From Streptomyces xanthochromogenes (lineage in GTDB: Bacteria > Actinomycetota > Actinomycetes > Streptomycetales > Streptomycetaceae), in contig NZ_BMUZ01000004.1 of NCBI RefSeq assembly GCF_014650455.1, positions 248,001-312,000 of the forward strand: a DNA stretch of 64,000 bases. The letters are read 5' to 3'. Below the pieces are notes generated by a model. It did not search any database and had not been told where the DNA came from. It saw only the letters and a program-made list of their open reading frames with translations. Of this stretch, positions 1 to 7,989 are shown piece after piece; position 1 is the first letter of the stretch; every line of letters starts with the position of its first letter. Position numbers and translations under genes: made by a program.

Positions 1-369
1 CTGCAGCAACTCCTCGTCCTGGGCGGAGAGTTCGGACACGAAGCGGGCCAGCACCGCCTCGCGGTCGGAGCCCTCCTCAAGGACGGACCGCATGCGTCGG
101 GCCGTGTGTGACGCCTCGTCCCGGACGGGCGCGTAGGCATACCCCCGCCCCTCCCGGTGCCGTACGAGCACGGCCTTGTCGTGGAGGCGGGACAGGATGG
201 TGAGGACGGTCGTGTAGGCCAGCTCGCCCGGCAGCCGCTCCAATACCTGACGTGCCGTCAGTGGACCGTCGGCCGCCCACAGCGCGGCCAGCACATCACT
301 CTCCAGTGCACCGCGCGCCCGCCTGCCGGACCCGGCAGCCTCTTCACCCTTGGGGCCGTTCGCCACCAT
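1..369 (-). CDS. BlaI/MecI-family transcriptional repressor (3' end outside window)
   Basis: The first 123 codons of a BlaI/MecI/CopY winged-helix repressor are visible; the C-terminus runs off the left edge. The N-terminal half shows the family pattern: an LESDVLAALW opening helix, a TARQVLERL turn, and a recognition helix around AYTTVLTILSRLHDK, followed by a wing containing GRGYAYAPV. The later helices would form the dimerisation arm. The start is the ATG at 369. The gene diverges from a glycosyltransferase, and two palindromes with a CTAC-N5-GTAG core lie between them, matching the known BlaI operator style, so it probably represses itself and the divergent genes. In actinobacteria such repressors are often paired with an M56 metallopeptidase; whether one follows cannot be seen here. 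Confidence 0.9.
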   Translation of the reverse strand, partial: MVANGPKGEEAAGSGRRARGALESDVLAALWAADGPLTARQVLERLPGELAYTTVLTILSRLHDKAVLVRHREGRGYAYAPVRDEASHTARRMRSVLEEGSDREAVLARFVSELSAQDEELLQ

Positions 370-445
370 CCGCCTCCTGCCAGTCGCCCATCGCGCCCTG
401 CCCGATCGCGCGTCCTCGATCGCGCCGTCAGGCTACCCCGAGCAT

Positions 446-464
446 CTCCTACTAGTTGTAGGAG
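446..464. promoter_or_regulatory. Putative BlaI operator, box 1
   Basis: This is a perfect 7+7 inverted repeat (CTCCTAC, 5-nt spacer, GTAGGAG) with a CTAC-N5-GTAG core. It lies between the divergent BlaI-type gene and the glycosyltransferase gene. It resembles known BlaI/MecI operators, which carry TACTACA/TGTAGTA half-sites. The assignment is inferred from position and symmetry. Confidence 0.65.
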
Positions 465-490
465 GTATGCTCCGGGCTTCAACCTGCGAA

Positions 491-508
491 CTACTACATC
501 TTGTAGAG
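491..508. promoter_or_regulatory. Putative BlaI operator, box 2
   Basis: This second palindrome has the same CTAC-N5-GTAG core as box 1, centred about 45 bp downstream, and is flanked by GAAC and GTTC so that the symmetry extends outward. It sits about 35 bp before the glycosyltransferase start, where a bound repressor would block its promoter. Two boxes, one near each divergent gene, suggest joint repression. Confidence 0.6.
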
Positions 509-542
509 TTCGCGTGCTCTCCCGATGGGCGGAGGACCACCC

Positions 543-1934
543 ATGCCCCACGCCGGACGCACTCTTCCCCGGCCCGCGCCCGCGGGCCCCCCGCCGCGCC
601 CGCGCGGCCGGGCGGCCCCCTCCGGCCGGATCGCGATCGTCTCCGCGAGCATCGGCGCGGGACACGACGGGGCGGCCGCCGAACTGGCCCGCCGCCTCAT
701 CGCCGACGGTTTCGTCGTCGACCGGCACGACCTGCTGGACCTGCTGCCGGCCCGCTTCGGTCGAGCCGTCCAGGAGGGGTACCACCGGTTGCTCGTCCGG
801 GCCCCGTGGGCCTACCAGCGGATCTACGCCGGCACCGAGCGCGCCGGAGGCGGCGGCCCGGTCGCCCGCGCGCTGCTCCGCACCGCCGAAAGCCGGGTGC
901 TGGGCGCCCTTCACCCGAGCACGGGGGCGGTCGTGTCCACCTATCCCGGGGCCAGCCGAGTGCTCGGCGATCTGCGCCGGTCGGGGCGGCTCGGCGTCCC
1001 GGTCCTCACCTACCTCACCGACTTCTCGGTGCATCCCCTGTGGGTGGCCGACGGCGTCGACGTACACCTCGCGGCCCACGCCGTGCCCGCCCTCCAGGCG
1101 CGGGCCCTCGGGGCCCTGGACGTGCGGGTGAGCGGCCCCGTCGCAGACCCGCGCTTCCGGCCGTGCGACCGCAGGGGGCGCCTGCGGGCGCGGGCCCGGT
1201 TCGGGCTCCCGCCGCACAGCCCCCTCGCCCTGCTGGTCGCGGGCTCCTGGGGCGTCGGTCCGGTCCGGCAGGTGGCGCGCGAGGTGCGCGACTGCGGCGC
1301 CGCCGTACCGGTCGTGGTCTGCGGCCGCAACGAGACCCTTGCTGCTCAGCTGCGGTCCGACGGCATCGAGCACGTCTACGGCTGGGTGGACGACATGCCC
1401 GGCCTGATGCACGCCTCGGACGTCCTGATCCAGAACGCGGGCGGGCTCACCTCCCTGGAGGCGTTCGCCGCGGGCCTGCCGGTCGCGAGCTACCGCTGCA
1501 TACCCGGCCACGGCCTCACCAACGCCGCAGCCCTCGACGAGGCCGGCGCGGCGGTGTGGATAGCGCACCCGGCCGACCTCAAGACCGTGCTGAACGATCT
1601 GATCGACGGGCCGCTCGGACCCGAGCGGCGGGCGGCCGGCCTCGCCCTGTTCGCCAGGACCGCGGAGGAGGGTCCGGCGGGCGAGATAGCCCGAGAGGCC
1701 CGGGCGGGGCTCCGGCGAACCGCCGCACCCCCCGGCGCCCCTCACCGCCACCGCACGTCACGCCGGCTCGCCGCCACCGCCGTGGTCGCGTGTGCCGTGT
1801 GGGCGGGTGCCGTCGGTACCGCGGTCGCCACGTCGTACGGGGAACCGGGGCTTGCCCGCGCCATCGGTCACGGCCTCGACCTGGACGACTTCGCCCGGCA
1901 CCAGGGCGCCCACCCGCAAGGCCATCACTCGTGA
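543..1934 (+). CDS. GT28-type (MGDG synthase/MurG-like) glycosyltransferase
   Basis: A 463-residue glycosyltransferase of the MurG/MGDG-synthase fold. The N-terminal domain begins with the glycine-rich IAIVSASIGAGHDGAA loop typical of MGDG synthases. The C-terminal domain carries the donor-binding section around VYGWVDDMPGLMHASDVLIQNAGGLTSLEA, where the GGLTSLEA run corresponds to the UDP-sugar site. The C-terminus has a hydrophobic stretch after residue ~400 and could be membrane-associated. Start choice: an upstream in-frame ATG at 525 exists, but GGAGG at 531-535 sits 7 bp before the ATG at 543. The stop overlaps the GTG of the downstream deacetylase, so the two are translationally coupled, and two BlaI-type boxes precede it. 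The acceptor (lipid or cell-wall precursor) is not known. Confidence 0.85.
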   Translation: MPHAGRTLPRPAPAGPPPRPRGRAAPSGRIAIVSASIGAGHDGAAAELARRLIADGFVVDRHDLLDLLPARFGRAVQEGYHRLLVRAPWAYQRIYAGTERAGGGGPVARALLRTAESRVLGALHPSTGAVVSTYPGASRVLGDLRRSGRLGVPVLTYLTDFSVHPLWVADGVDVHLAAHAVPALQARALGALDVRVSGPVADPRFRPCDRRGRLRARARFGLPPHSPLALLVAGSWGVGPVRQVAREVRDCGAAVPVVVCGRNETLAAQLRSDGIEHVYGWVDDMPGLMHASDVLIQNAGGLTSLEAFAAGLPVASYRCIPGHGLTNAAALDEAGAAVWIAHPADLKTVLNDLIDGPLGPERRAAGLALFARTAEEGPAGEIAREARAGLRRTAAPPGAPHRHRTSRRLAATAVVACAVWAGAVGTAVATSYGEPGLARAIGHGLDLDDFARHQGAHPQGHHS

Positions 1935-2674
1935 TCGCCGCCCGTCGCCTCCGTACGGCAGCTTTGGCCACACTGCCCGCCCTCGCCGCCGTCCACGCGG
2001 CGCCGGCCATCTCGACGTTCGGGCCGCTGCGCAACCGCGTGCTGCCCCGGCTCTCGGGCCTCGGCCGGCCGGACCACGTCGCCCTGACCTTCGACGACGG
2101 CCCCGACTTCCTCTCAACTCCCCTATTCCTCAAGCTACTTGCCCAGCGCGAGACGCTTGCCACCTTCTTCCTCCTCGGCACTCAGGTGCATCGCTCCCCC
2201 GGCCTGGTCCGTGACATCGCCGCCGCGGGCCACGAGATCGGCATCCACGGCTGGCGGCACCGCCCGCTGCTTCTGCGCGGCCCGCGCGCCACGTACGACG
2301 ACCTCGCCCGCGTGCGCGACACGGTCGCGACGATCACCGCACGACGGCCCACCCTCTTCCGGCCGCCGTACGGAGTGATGTCGGGCGCCGCACACGTGGC
2401 CGCACGTCGGCTCGGCCTCACACCGGTGCTGTGGACCTGCTGGGGCGAGGACTGGACGGCCCGCGCCACCCCGGCGTCCGTCCACCTCACGGTGACCCGC
2501 GATCTGACGGGCGGCGGCACCATCCTGCTCCACGACTCCGACTGCACCTCGGCCCCTGGGGCCTGGCGGTCCGCGCTGGGCGCCCTCCCCCGCATCCTCG
2601 ACACGTGCGAGCAGCGGGGGTTCCGGGTGGGGAGGCTGAGCGACCACGGAGTGCCTGTGGCGTCCCGGTCGTGA
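1931..2674 (+). CDS. Polysaccharide deacetylase (NodB fold, CE4)
   Basis: A 247-residue carbohydrate esterase family 4 protein. It has a short hydrophobic N-terminus (uncleaved anchor or signal-like), then the NodB domain: motif 1 TFDDGPD with both aspartates (base and metal ligand), motif 2 HGWRH supplying the two histidine ligands, and motif 3 RPPYG. A later LLHDSD segment fits motif 5. All expected catalytic residues are present, so it should be an active metal-dependent N- or O-deacetylase on cell-surface glycans. The GTG start overlaps the glycosyltransferase stop (GTGA), implying coupled translation and a shared task such as making and trimming a glycolipid or wall glycan. It probably shares the BlaI-type control upstream. 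Confidence 0.88.
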   Translation: MIAARRLRTAALATLPALAAVHAAPAISTFGPLRNRVLPRLSGLGRPDHVALTFDDGPDFLSTPLFLKLLAQRETLATFFLLGTQVHRSPGLVRDIAAAGHEIGIHGWRHRPLLLRGPRATYDDLARVRDTVATITARRPTLFRPPYGVMSGAAHVAARRLGLTPVLWTCWGEDWTARATPASVHLTVTRDLTGGGTILLHDSDCTSAPGAWRSALGALPRILDTCEQRGFRVGRLSDHGVPVASRS

Positions 2675-2764
2675 AGGCGGCACCGGGCCTGCGCCGATGC
2701 ACGGGAACACCCGCCACGCCGGTGGCCCCCGAGTCAGGCCGCGCCCGCTGGGTACCCGGGACCC

Positions 2765-3262
2765 ATGTCCGGACTACACGCACGTCCTACGAGCGTCCTT
2801 CACCGTCCTGCCCCCGTGGTGGAGGAGGCGTCCCCTCAGACAGGGAGGCACCGGCGGCGCAGGGTGCTGGGCAGGCGACTGCGCCGCAGGCTTTTCGCCT
2901 ACCGCGACATCGAGTTCCTCTCCACCCACGTCCCGGGCGCCCCGGGCCCGCGCTCCTCAGGCCCGCGTTCTGCGGCGCCGGGCGAGGAACGACTGCTCCT
3001 GGTGCACATCCGCCGGGTGGTCGGCGAGATCCACTACCGCACCTGCGGCCAGTGCGCCGCCGGCATGATCACCGGCATCGACATCGACGAGGACCTCCAC
3101 CGCACCGGGCTCGACACCCGTGCGCTCTCCCACCTGCGATCCCGCCACCCCGGCATCAGCTGGCACAGCACCCGCGCCCTGCGCACCCGACGCGACCTCC
3201 TGCGGCGCATGCGCATCCCGACAGTCCGGGCCGGCCATGTCTGTGCGCACGGTGAGCGGTGA
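2765..3262 (+). CDS. Hypothetical protein, possibly GNAT-like
   Basis: An arginine-rich reading frame of up to 165 residues. The N-terminal ~40 residues are low-complexity and the true start may lie further in; no strong ribosome binding site decides it. The central and C-terminal part has alternating strand and helix character (LLLVHIRRVVGEIHYRTC, then a RTGLDTRALSHLRSRHP segment), which loosely recalls the acetyl-CoA-binding part of a GNAT fold, but the RxxGxG motif is not clear. It ends 7 bp before two strong hairpins that look like terminators. Function is unknown; codon bias supports the C-terminal two thirds as coding. Confidence 0.5.
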   Translation: MSGLHARPTSVLHRPAPVVEEASPQTGRHRRRRVLGRRLRRRLFAYRDIEFLSTHVPGAPGPRSSGPRSAAPGEERLLLVHIRRVVGEIHYRTCGQCAAGMITGIDIDEDLHRTGLDTRALSHLRSRHPGISWHSTRALRTRRDLLRRMRIPTVRAGHVCAHGER

Positions 3263-3268
3263 CAACCG

Positions 3269-3331
3269 CCCGCACGAACCCGTGCGGGACGTGACGACGC
3301 GCTGACGGCCCGAGGGTACGGGCGGTCAGCG
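3269..3331. terminator. Paired hairpins between convergent genes
   Basis: Two stem-loops lie in tandem. The first (3269-3288) has a perfect 8-bp stem, CCCGCACG/CGTGCGGG, with a 4-nt loop. The second (3300-3331) has a 13-bp stem with one mismatch and a 6-nt loop. They sit between the plus-strand gene ending at 3262 and the minus-strand sigma factor ending at 3433, so they probably terminate both. No U-tract is present, as is common in Streptomyces. Confidence 0.65.
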
Positions 3332-3432
3332 CGAAGGTTTCACTCGATTCCCGCGTCCGGCTCACACGGCATCGGACCCCATGACTTGAGCCGCACAACT
3401 CGATCTGCGCGGCTCGGCGAACAGGGCTCCGT

Positions 3433-4332
3433 CTACACGGTGGCGGGGGCGTCGACCAGACCCGTGCGCAGCTTCGCCAAGATCTTGGTGAGGAGCCGGG
3501 AGACCTGCATCTGGGAGACGCCGAGCTCGACTCCGATCTGAGCCTGCGTCAGCTCCTGACCGAATCGCATGCTCACTATCCGCCGTTCGCGGTCGCTGAG
3601 TTCCTCCATGAGCGGGCCCAGCGCGTTCAGGTCCTCGACCCGTTCCATGCCGGGGTCCTCGGCACCGATGAAGTCCGAGAGCGTACGGGCCTTGCCGCTC
3701 GCCGTCTGCCCGGCGTCCTGGCTGTCGGCGGACATGTCGAGGGAGCCGGCGGTGTATCCGTTGGCCGCGACGATGCCGTCGATGATCTCTTCCTCGTCCC
3801 GGCCGAGGTGCGCGGCGAGTTCCTTCGGCGTGGGGTCGCGGTCCAGCTCGACGGCCAGGTGCTCCTTGGCCTTGGCTATCTCCGAGCGCAGCTCCTGAAG
3901 CCGGCGCGGCACGTGCACGGACCAGGTGGTGTCGCGGAAGAACCGCTTGATCTCCCCCACGATGTAGGGGATCGCGAAGGAGGTGAACTCGACCTCGCGC
4001 GTCAGGTCGAAGCGGTCGATCGCCTTGATCAGGCCGACCGTCCCGACCTGCACCACGTCCTCCATCTCGCCGCTGCCCCGGTTGCGGAACCGGCCGGCCG
4101 CGAACCGCACGAGGGACAGGTTCATCTCGATCAAGGTGTTGCGGGCGTACTGGTATTCACGTGTGCCCTCCTCAAGGACCTGAAGCCGGTCCAGGAACAG
4201 CCTGGACAGAACACGGGCGTCCTTGGGGGCAACAGCGCAGCCGTCCTCGATCCACGGCAGTTCATCCTGGCCCTCGGATGCTCTCCCGAGGGTCGAAACA
4301 GTTGCTGCAGCGGTGTTCACGGACAGGGTCAC
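3433..4332 (-). CDS. RNA polymerase sigma factor, SigB/SigF/SigG subfamily
   Basis: A group 3 sigma factor. Region 2 is clear (NLSLVRFAAGRF, then the EDVVQVGTVGLIKAIDRFDL core and FTSFAIPYIVGEIKRFFRDTTW), region 3 follows (VPRRLQELRSEIAKAKEHL), and region 4 ends with the helix-turn-helix LTQAQIGVELGVSQMQVSRLL. This is the stress/sporulation type usually controlled by RsbW-like anti-sigma factors. The start at GTG 4332 is preferred because AAAGG lies 7 bp upstream; in-frame ATGs at 4365 and 4515 are alternatives with weaker sites. No anti-sigma gene is adjacent, but an RsbW-like ATPase and a SpoIIE phosphatase lie about 7 kb away. It diverges from a secreted protein gene at 4613. Confidence 0.92.
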   Translation of the reverse strand: MTLSVNTAAATVSTLGRASEGQDELPWIEDGCAVAPKDARVLSRLFLDRLQVLEEGTREYQYARNTLIEMNLSLVRFAAGRFRNRGSGEMEDVVQVGTVGLIKAIDRFDLTREVEFTSFAIPYIVGEIKRFFRDTTWSVHVPRRLQELRSEIAKAKEHLAVELDRDPTPKELAAHLGRDEEEIIDGIVAANGYTAGSLDMSADSQDAGQTASGKARTLSDFIGAEDPGMERVEDLNALGPLMEELSDRERRIVSMRFGQELTQAQIGVELGVSQMQVSRLLTKILAKLRTGLVDAPATV

Positions 4333-4612
4333 GGTGCCGCCTTTGGTGGAAAGCAAGATGTGCATCACCTGCCCGCTCGGTCGGCATCCATGTGCCCGGA
4401 ACTCCCTTTCCCGGAAGTCGGGACGCGGGAAACGGGAGCCGGCGCGACGGGTGAGCCCGTAGTCACCGCTGTTACGAGACAGTGACAGAGCGCCGACAAC
4501 GCATACGGGCAACAACCCGTCATTCCTGGTGAGACCGCGCCAAGAGTACTTGCGTCACTTAGCTCGCTTTTGGCGCACAACCGGATGCTCCATGTCGAGA
4601 GGGACACACCTC

Positions 4613-5023
4613 ATGAACGTCACCAAGCGGCACTCCCTTCGCATCGCCACCGTCGGCGTCCTCAGCGCCGCCTGCGTCGCCCTGGCCGGCACCGCGATGG
4701 CAGCCGACGCCACCACGTCCGCCCCCGCCGCGCAGCAGACCGCAGCCGTCCAGGCAGGCATCACCGCCAAGCCGTCGGCCACGTCGGTCGGCGCCTGGCA
4801 GCTGTTCCGCGTGACCGGCACCACCACCGGTCTCAAGGCGGGCAGCAAGGTGACGCTGCAGCAGAAGCAGAACGGCAAGTGGGTCACCCTGCCCGCCTCC
4901 GCGCCCATCTCCGGCAACGGCTCCTACTCCCTCGGCGTCAAGCTGGGCCTGAAGGGCAAGAACGAGCTGCGCATCGTCAGCGGCAGCACGGCCTCCGCCG
5001 TGTTCAGCGTCACCGTGCGCTAG
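4613..5023 (+). CDS. Secreted Ig-like-fold protein
   Basis: A 136-residue exported protein. Residues 1-~31 form a Sec signal peptide (KRHS basic start, hydrophobic core, AMA-AD cleavage). The mature part begins with an Ala/Thr/Gln-rich linker, then a ~90-residue domain of short beta strands (VGAWQLFRVTGTTTGL, VTLQQKQNGKWVTLP, YSLGVKLGLKGKNELRIV) resembling bacterial Ig-like modules. There is no cysteine, sortase motif or membrane anchor, so it should be freely secreted or loosely wall-bound. The start at 4613 is preceded by GAGAGGGA at a good distance; an upstream in-frame ATG at 4592 would spoil the signal peptide. Its promoter region is shared with the divergent sigma factor gene, which might control it. 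Confidence 0.8.
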   Translation: MNVTKRHSLRIATVGVLSAACVALAGTAMAADATTSAPAAQQTAAVQAGITAKPSATSVGAWQLFRVTGTTTGLKAGSKVTLQQKQNGKWVTLPASAPISGNGSYSLGVKLGLKGKNELRIVSGSTASAVFSVTVR

Positions 5024-5034
5024 TCGGCGCGCCC

Positions 5035-5115
5035 GAGCCCGGAGACCGCCCCTGGTCCCCGGGCTCAGGGCCCTGCCGCAGAGAGCGCCTCCACGCCCCT
5101 ACGGCAAGGGCGTGG
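5035..5115. terminator. Bidirectional terminator hairpins
   Basis: Two hairpins sit between convergent genes ending at 5023 (+) and 5137 (-). The first pairs GAGCCCGG (5035-5042) with CCGGGCTC (5059-5066), and the stem continues inward through GACC/GGTC with bulges. The second pairs CCACGCCC (5091-5098) with GGGCGTGG (5108-5115). Their symmetry would serve both strands. Confidence 0.6.
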
Positions 5116-5136
5116 CCGAGGCGTTACGGGGCCGCG

Positions 5137-5796
5137 CTACAGGGCCGTGCGGCCGGCCGTGGACGCGAAGCCCAGCCACGTATGGCGGTTGCCCCACCAG
5201 CACCAGCCGATCTTCGGGGCGCCGCGCCGCTCGCGGCCGTCCCGTCCCGTGCCGTTGCTGATCCAGATCGCGGGGGTGCGGGCGTCCAGCTCGCCGTTCG
5301 CCTTGCGCAGCCGGGAGCCGATGGTCATGAAGCAGTGGTTTCGATCGAGGACCGCCGGTTGCTGGAGCAGCCAGTGGATGCCTTCGGTGAGCAGCAGCGG
5401 GGTACGGCCGTCCTCGGCGAGGGCGGGCAACGCCTCGTCGGGACTCCAGTTGGCCATGTGGTCGCCACGATCGGGGGCGGTGACGAGATAGAGCGGCGTG
5501 CCGGGCAACTCGACGCCGCTGGGGGCGAATTGGTCGACGTCGGTCATGTCGACGACCACGAAACCGGGCTTGTCGTCACGGCGGAGCAGCGGCGCGAGGG
5601 CGGAAGCGGGGAGGCGGTCCGGGTGGACGGCGAGCAGTGCGTCGCCGCTTTCCGGACCCGCGCCTTCGGCGAAGGCGCGCAGTTCGTCTGCGGGAATCCG
5701 CACGAGCTCGTGTACTCCGAGCTCGATCAGGCGTTCCGCCTGGGCGGTGAGCGGCGGCAGCGGGGGCGCGGTGACGGTGGGCGGCGTATCGGGCAC
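5137..5796 (-). CDS. DUF5701 family protein
   Basis: A 219-residue protein that fits the DUF5701 family of actinobacteria, whose function is not known. Features are an N-terminal helix (LTAQAERLIELGVHELVRI), a central section with FVVVDMTDVDQFAPSG and a PLYLVTAPDRGDHMANWSPDEAL block, and a tryptophan-rich C-terminus (KIGWCWWGNRHTWLGFAS). No signal peptide or membrane segment is seen. The start is GTG 5796, with GAGGAG 4 bp upstream; the open frame extends further but that extension is low-complexity. Three direct repeats of a CGTATCCGA element lie 130-190 bp upstream and may regulate it. It converges with the secreted protein gene. Confidence 0.75.
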   Translation of the reverse strand: MPDTPPTVTAPPLPPLTAQAERLIELGVHELVRIPADELRAFAEGAGPESGDALLAVHPDRLPASALAPLLRRDDKPGFVVVDMTDVDQFAPSGVELPGTPLYLVTAPDRGDHMANWSPDEALPALAEDGRTPLLLTEGIHWLLQQPAVLDRNHCFMTIGSRLRKANGELDARTPAIWISNGTGRDGRERRGAPKIGWCWWGNRHTWLGFASTAGRTAL

Positions 5797-5926
5797 GGCA
5801 CTCCTCGGTTCGGGGACAACGGGCCAGAGGGCGAACAAGGCGGCCCACCGAAGTGTTCCCGTCGCACGAATCCGGTGGTCCTGCGTCGTCCCGGGCCCTT
5901 CCCGCGCCTTCCTCGCCCTCCCCGCA

Positions 5927-5988
5927 GACGTATCCGAAGACGTATCCGATGGGGCCACCTCCCCAAAGGCGTATCCGATGGGTCCACG
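5927..5988. repeat. Three direct repeats (CGTATCCGA) in a 361-bp gene-free stretch
   Basis: The intergenic stretch 5797-6157 separates the divergent DUF5701 gene and the gene at 6158. It holds three copies of an 11-mer, (G)RCGTATCCGA, at 5927-5937, 5939-5949 and 5968-5978. The last two are part of a longer near-perfect repeat of about 19 bp (CGTATCCGATGGG then CCAC). Copy starts are 12 and 29 bp apart. The layout resembles an operator array. Nothing else was recognised in the stretch. Confidence 0.6.
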
Positions 5989-6157
5989 TGACGGCGTTGT
6001 GACGCAGAGGGCGCGGGTCCAGGCGGCGCCCGACGCCTCGGAGGGCGGCGCGGCTCCGCACGTCGGCAAGAAACCTCGCCCGCGGATGCCGATCGCCGGT
6101 CAGGGGCGTGCGCGTGGCGCCGCCCGCCCGGCCGGGGTCGCCGATACTTTGCGTCCC

Positions 6158-6562
6158 ATGACGTCAGAACCGGAACGCAGCACAGACGAATCGACCGACG
6201 TCCGCGAGGCCCGCCGCGCGATCGAGGAGTACTTGCGCCGCACGGGGACGCCCGCGCGGCCGGGCGGTTCGACGGGCCCCGACGGCCAAGTCGACGCCAC
6301 AGGAAGCCCGGAGACCGCGAAGGACGGCGGCCGCGTCGACGACCGGACGGCGGAGGCGGTCGCCCGGGCGGCTTGGGACGCGGTGCAGGATGCCACTCCC
6401 CCGCCGCCCGATCCGGCGGCGGGCCCGGCCGAGAAGACGGAGCAGTCACCGGAACTCGCCGAGCTGCACCGCCGGGCGGTCGCCATCGCACAGGGGCTGC
6501 AGGCCCTCGGCTACCACTTGGACGAGACGCTTCTGCCCGGCCCGGACATGGCCGCGGGCTGA
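6158..6562 (+). CDS. Hypothetical protein
   Basis: A 134-residue acidic, proline- and alanine-rich protein with no recognised domain. An N-terminal helix (DVREARRAIEEYLRRTG) is followed by a disordered Gly/Pro/Asp linker, then a second helical part (VDDRTAEAVARAAWDAVQDA) and a C-terminal helix (ELAELHRRAVAIAQGLQALGYHLDE). There is no signal peptide or membrane span. Codon third positions are strongly G/C, supporting coding. The ATG at 6158 has no outstanding ribosome binding site. It converges with the minus-strand gene that ends at 6610. Confidence 0.55.
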   Translation: MTSEPERSTDESTDVREARRAIEEYLRRTGTPARPGGSTGPDGQVDATGSPETAKDGGRVDDRTAEAVARAAWDAVQDATPPPPDPAAGPAEKTEQSPELAELHRRAVAIAQGLQALGYHLDETLLPGPDMAAG

Positions 6563-6609
6563 CGCCCCCGCTCTCGGGTCACGGCCACCCGCCGGGGCAA
6601 CCGTCGGCA

Positions 6610-6951
6610 TCAGGCCGTTGTCCGCCGGACTTGGTAGTTCCAGCGGGCGAGCGACCGGACGACGGTCTCGGCGCCGATCGGGTTGGCACTGTGCACGAAG
6701 ACCGTTCCGATGCGGAAGGGCCGCCCGTGGAACGCGGCCTCCTCCAGCACGGTCACCACCGGCAGGATGCTGTCGTCGCCGCCCAGATCGTGGTCGAGCC
6801 AGAGTTCATCGACAAAGCGGTCGCGGTGTTCGAGCAGGAGCTCGACACCTTCACGGCTGGTACGGGCGATCCGCGTGGCCCGGGGAAGCGCTCGGAGGTC
6901 GTCGATGCCGAGGATGACGGGCGTCCGAACTGCTGGATGATCCTGAGTCAC
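6610..6951 (-). CDS. Cyc-REC-like (cyclic-phosphate processing receiver) domain protein
   Basis: A 113-residue single-domain protein. The order ILGIDDLRAL, then VELLLEHRDRFVDELWLDHDLGGDDSILPVVTVLEE, then FRIGTVFVHSANPIGAETVVRSL follows a receiver-like alpha/beta fold, with the LDHDLGG aspartates in the place of a phosphoacceptor pocket. This pattern is known for the cyclic-phosphate-processing receiver family, whose biochemical role is only predicted. The GTG at 6951 is taken as start; the longer frame to 7044 is arginine-rich and overlaps the promoter side of the divergent gene. There is no attached output domain or partner kinase. Confidence 0.65.
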   Translation of the reverse strand: MTQDHPAVRTPVILGIDDLRALPRATRIARTSREGVELLLEHRDRFVDELWLDHDLGGDDSILPVVTVLEEAAFHGRPFRIGTVFVHSANPIGAETVVRSLARWNYQVRRTTA

Positions 6952-7138
6952 CTGATCATCATCGCAGCACGGCAGCCACGAGGACCGCCGGCTTCGGGCC
7001 CACCGGTGCACCCGCCGTGGACCCGCTACCGTGCCTTTCGGCAATGTCCAGGCCGCTGTTGGGGCCGGGCTCCGCCGGACACCCGTCGTGGCACGTCGTG
7101 CCGTCGCGGCGGGAAGGGGAAGCAGGGAGAGGGACAGC

Positions 7139-7894
7139 GTGCCGGACTTGCAGGATCTGCCCGAGTCGACGACGGAAGCCGACGGCTCCGTGATCGTTCG
7201 TGTGCTCAGTTACAACGTTCGCTCCATGCGTGACGACACCGCGGCCCTCGCCCGGGTGATCGAGGCCTGCCGGCCCGATGTCGTCTGCGTTCAGGAAGCA
7301 CCGCGGTTCTTCCGCTGGCGCAAGGCCGCCGCCCGACTCGCCCGGGCGTCCGGGCTCGTCTACGTCTCGGGCGGCGCCACTGCCTCCGGGCCCATGATCC
7401 TGTCCTCGCTCCGCGCCCACGTCGAGCGCACCGAGGACGTGCTGCTGCCGCGCACCCCGGGCCTGCACCAACGCGGCTTCGCCACGGCCGTGTTGCGGTT
7501 CGGCCGGGCCCGACTCGGGGTGCTCAGCTGCCACTTGAGCGTCGAGGACTGGGAGCGCTACGGACAGGGGCGGCTGCTCCTCGACCAGCTGTCCGCCATG
7601 GACGTGCCCTACGCCGTCGCCGCGGGCGACCTCAACGACCGCCCCGACGGCCGTACCTTCGGCCTGCTCGCGGACGCCCTCCAGGACGGCTGGGCCACCA
7701 AGCCCTGGGGGCGCGAGCACACCACGCGGCTGGGTGATCCCTTGCAGCGCATCGACGTCGTCCTCGCGAGCGAGGGCGTGGAGGTCCTGGGGTGCGGGGT
7801 GCCGATGGGTCTCCCCCGGGTCTCGGAACGGGATCTCCGTGCCGCGACGGATCACCTGCCCGTCCTGGCCGCGCTGCGGGTGCCCGCCTCGTAG
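7139..7894 (+). CDS. Endonuclease/exonuclease/phosphatase family protein
   Basis: A 251-residue EEP-superfamily enzyme. The expected motifs appear in order: LSYNVRS (metal-binding Asn), VCVQEAP (metal Glu), SCHLSVED (catalytic His), GDLNDRP (Asp and Asn), and TDHLPVLA (terminal Asp-His). The substrate is not evident; relatives cleave DNA, phosphoinositides or sphingomyelin. No signal peptide is present, so it is probably cytosolic. The start is GTG 7139 with AGGGAGAGGGA just upstream; the earlier in-frame ATG at 7031 would add an arginine-rich tail overlapping the divergent promoter. It stands alone, converging with the HTH-receiver gene. Confidence 0.85.
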   Translation: MPDLQDLPESTTEADGSVIVRVLSYNVRSMRDDTAALARVIEACRPDVVCVQEAPRFFRWRKAAARLARASGLVYVSGGATASGPMILSSLRAHVERTEDVLLPRTPGLHQRGFATAVLRFGRARLGVLSCHLSVEDWERYGQGRLLLDQLSAMDVPYAVAAGDLNDRPDGRTFGLLADALQDGWATKPWGREHTTRLGDPLQRIDVVLASEGVEVLGCGVPMGLPRVSERDLRAATDHLPVLAALRVPAS

Positions 7895-7989
7895 GCCGGG
7901 GCCCGGAGGGACGGCGGGCCGGTCACCAGCCGGACCCCCCGCTCCCGGGGCGCGACCACCCGCGCACCTCGCCCGCCGGCCCGAGGGCG

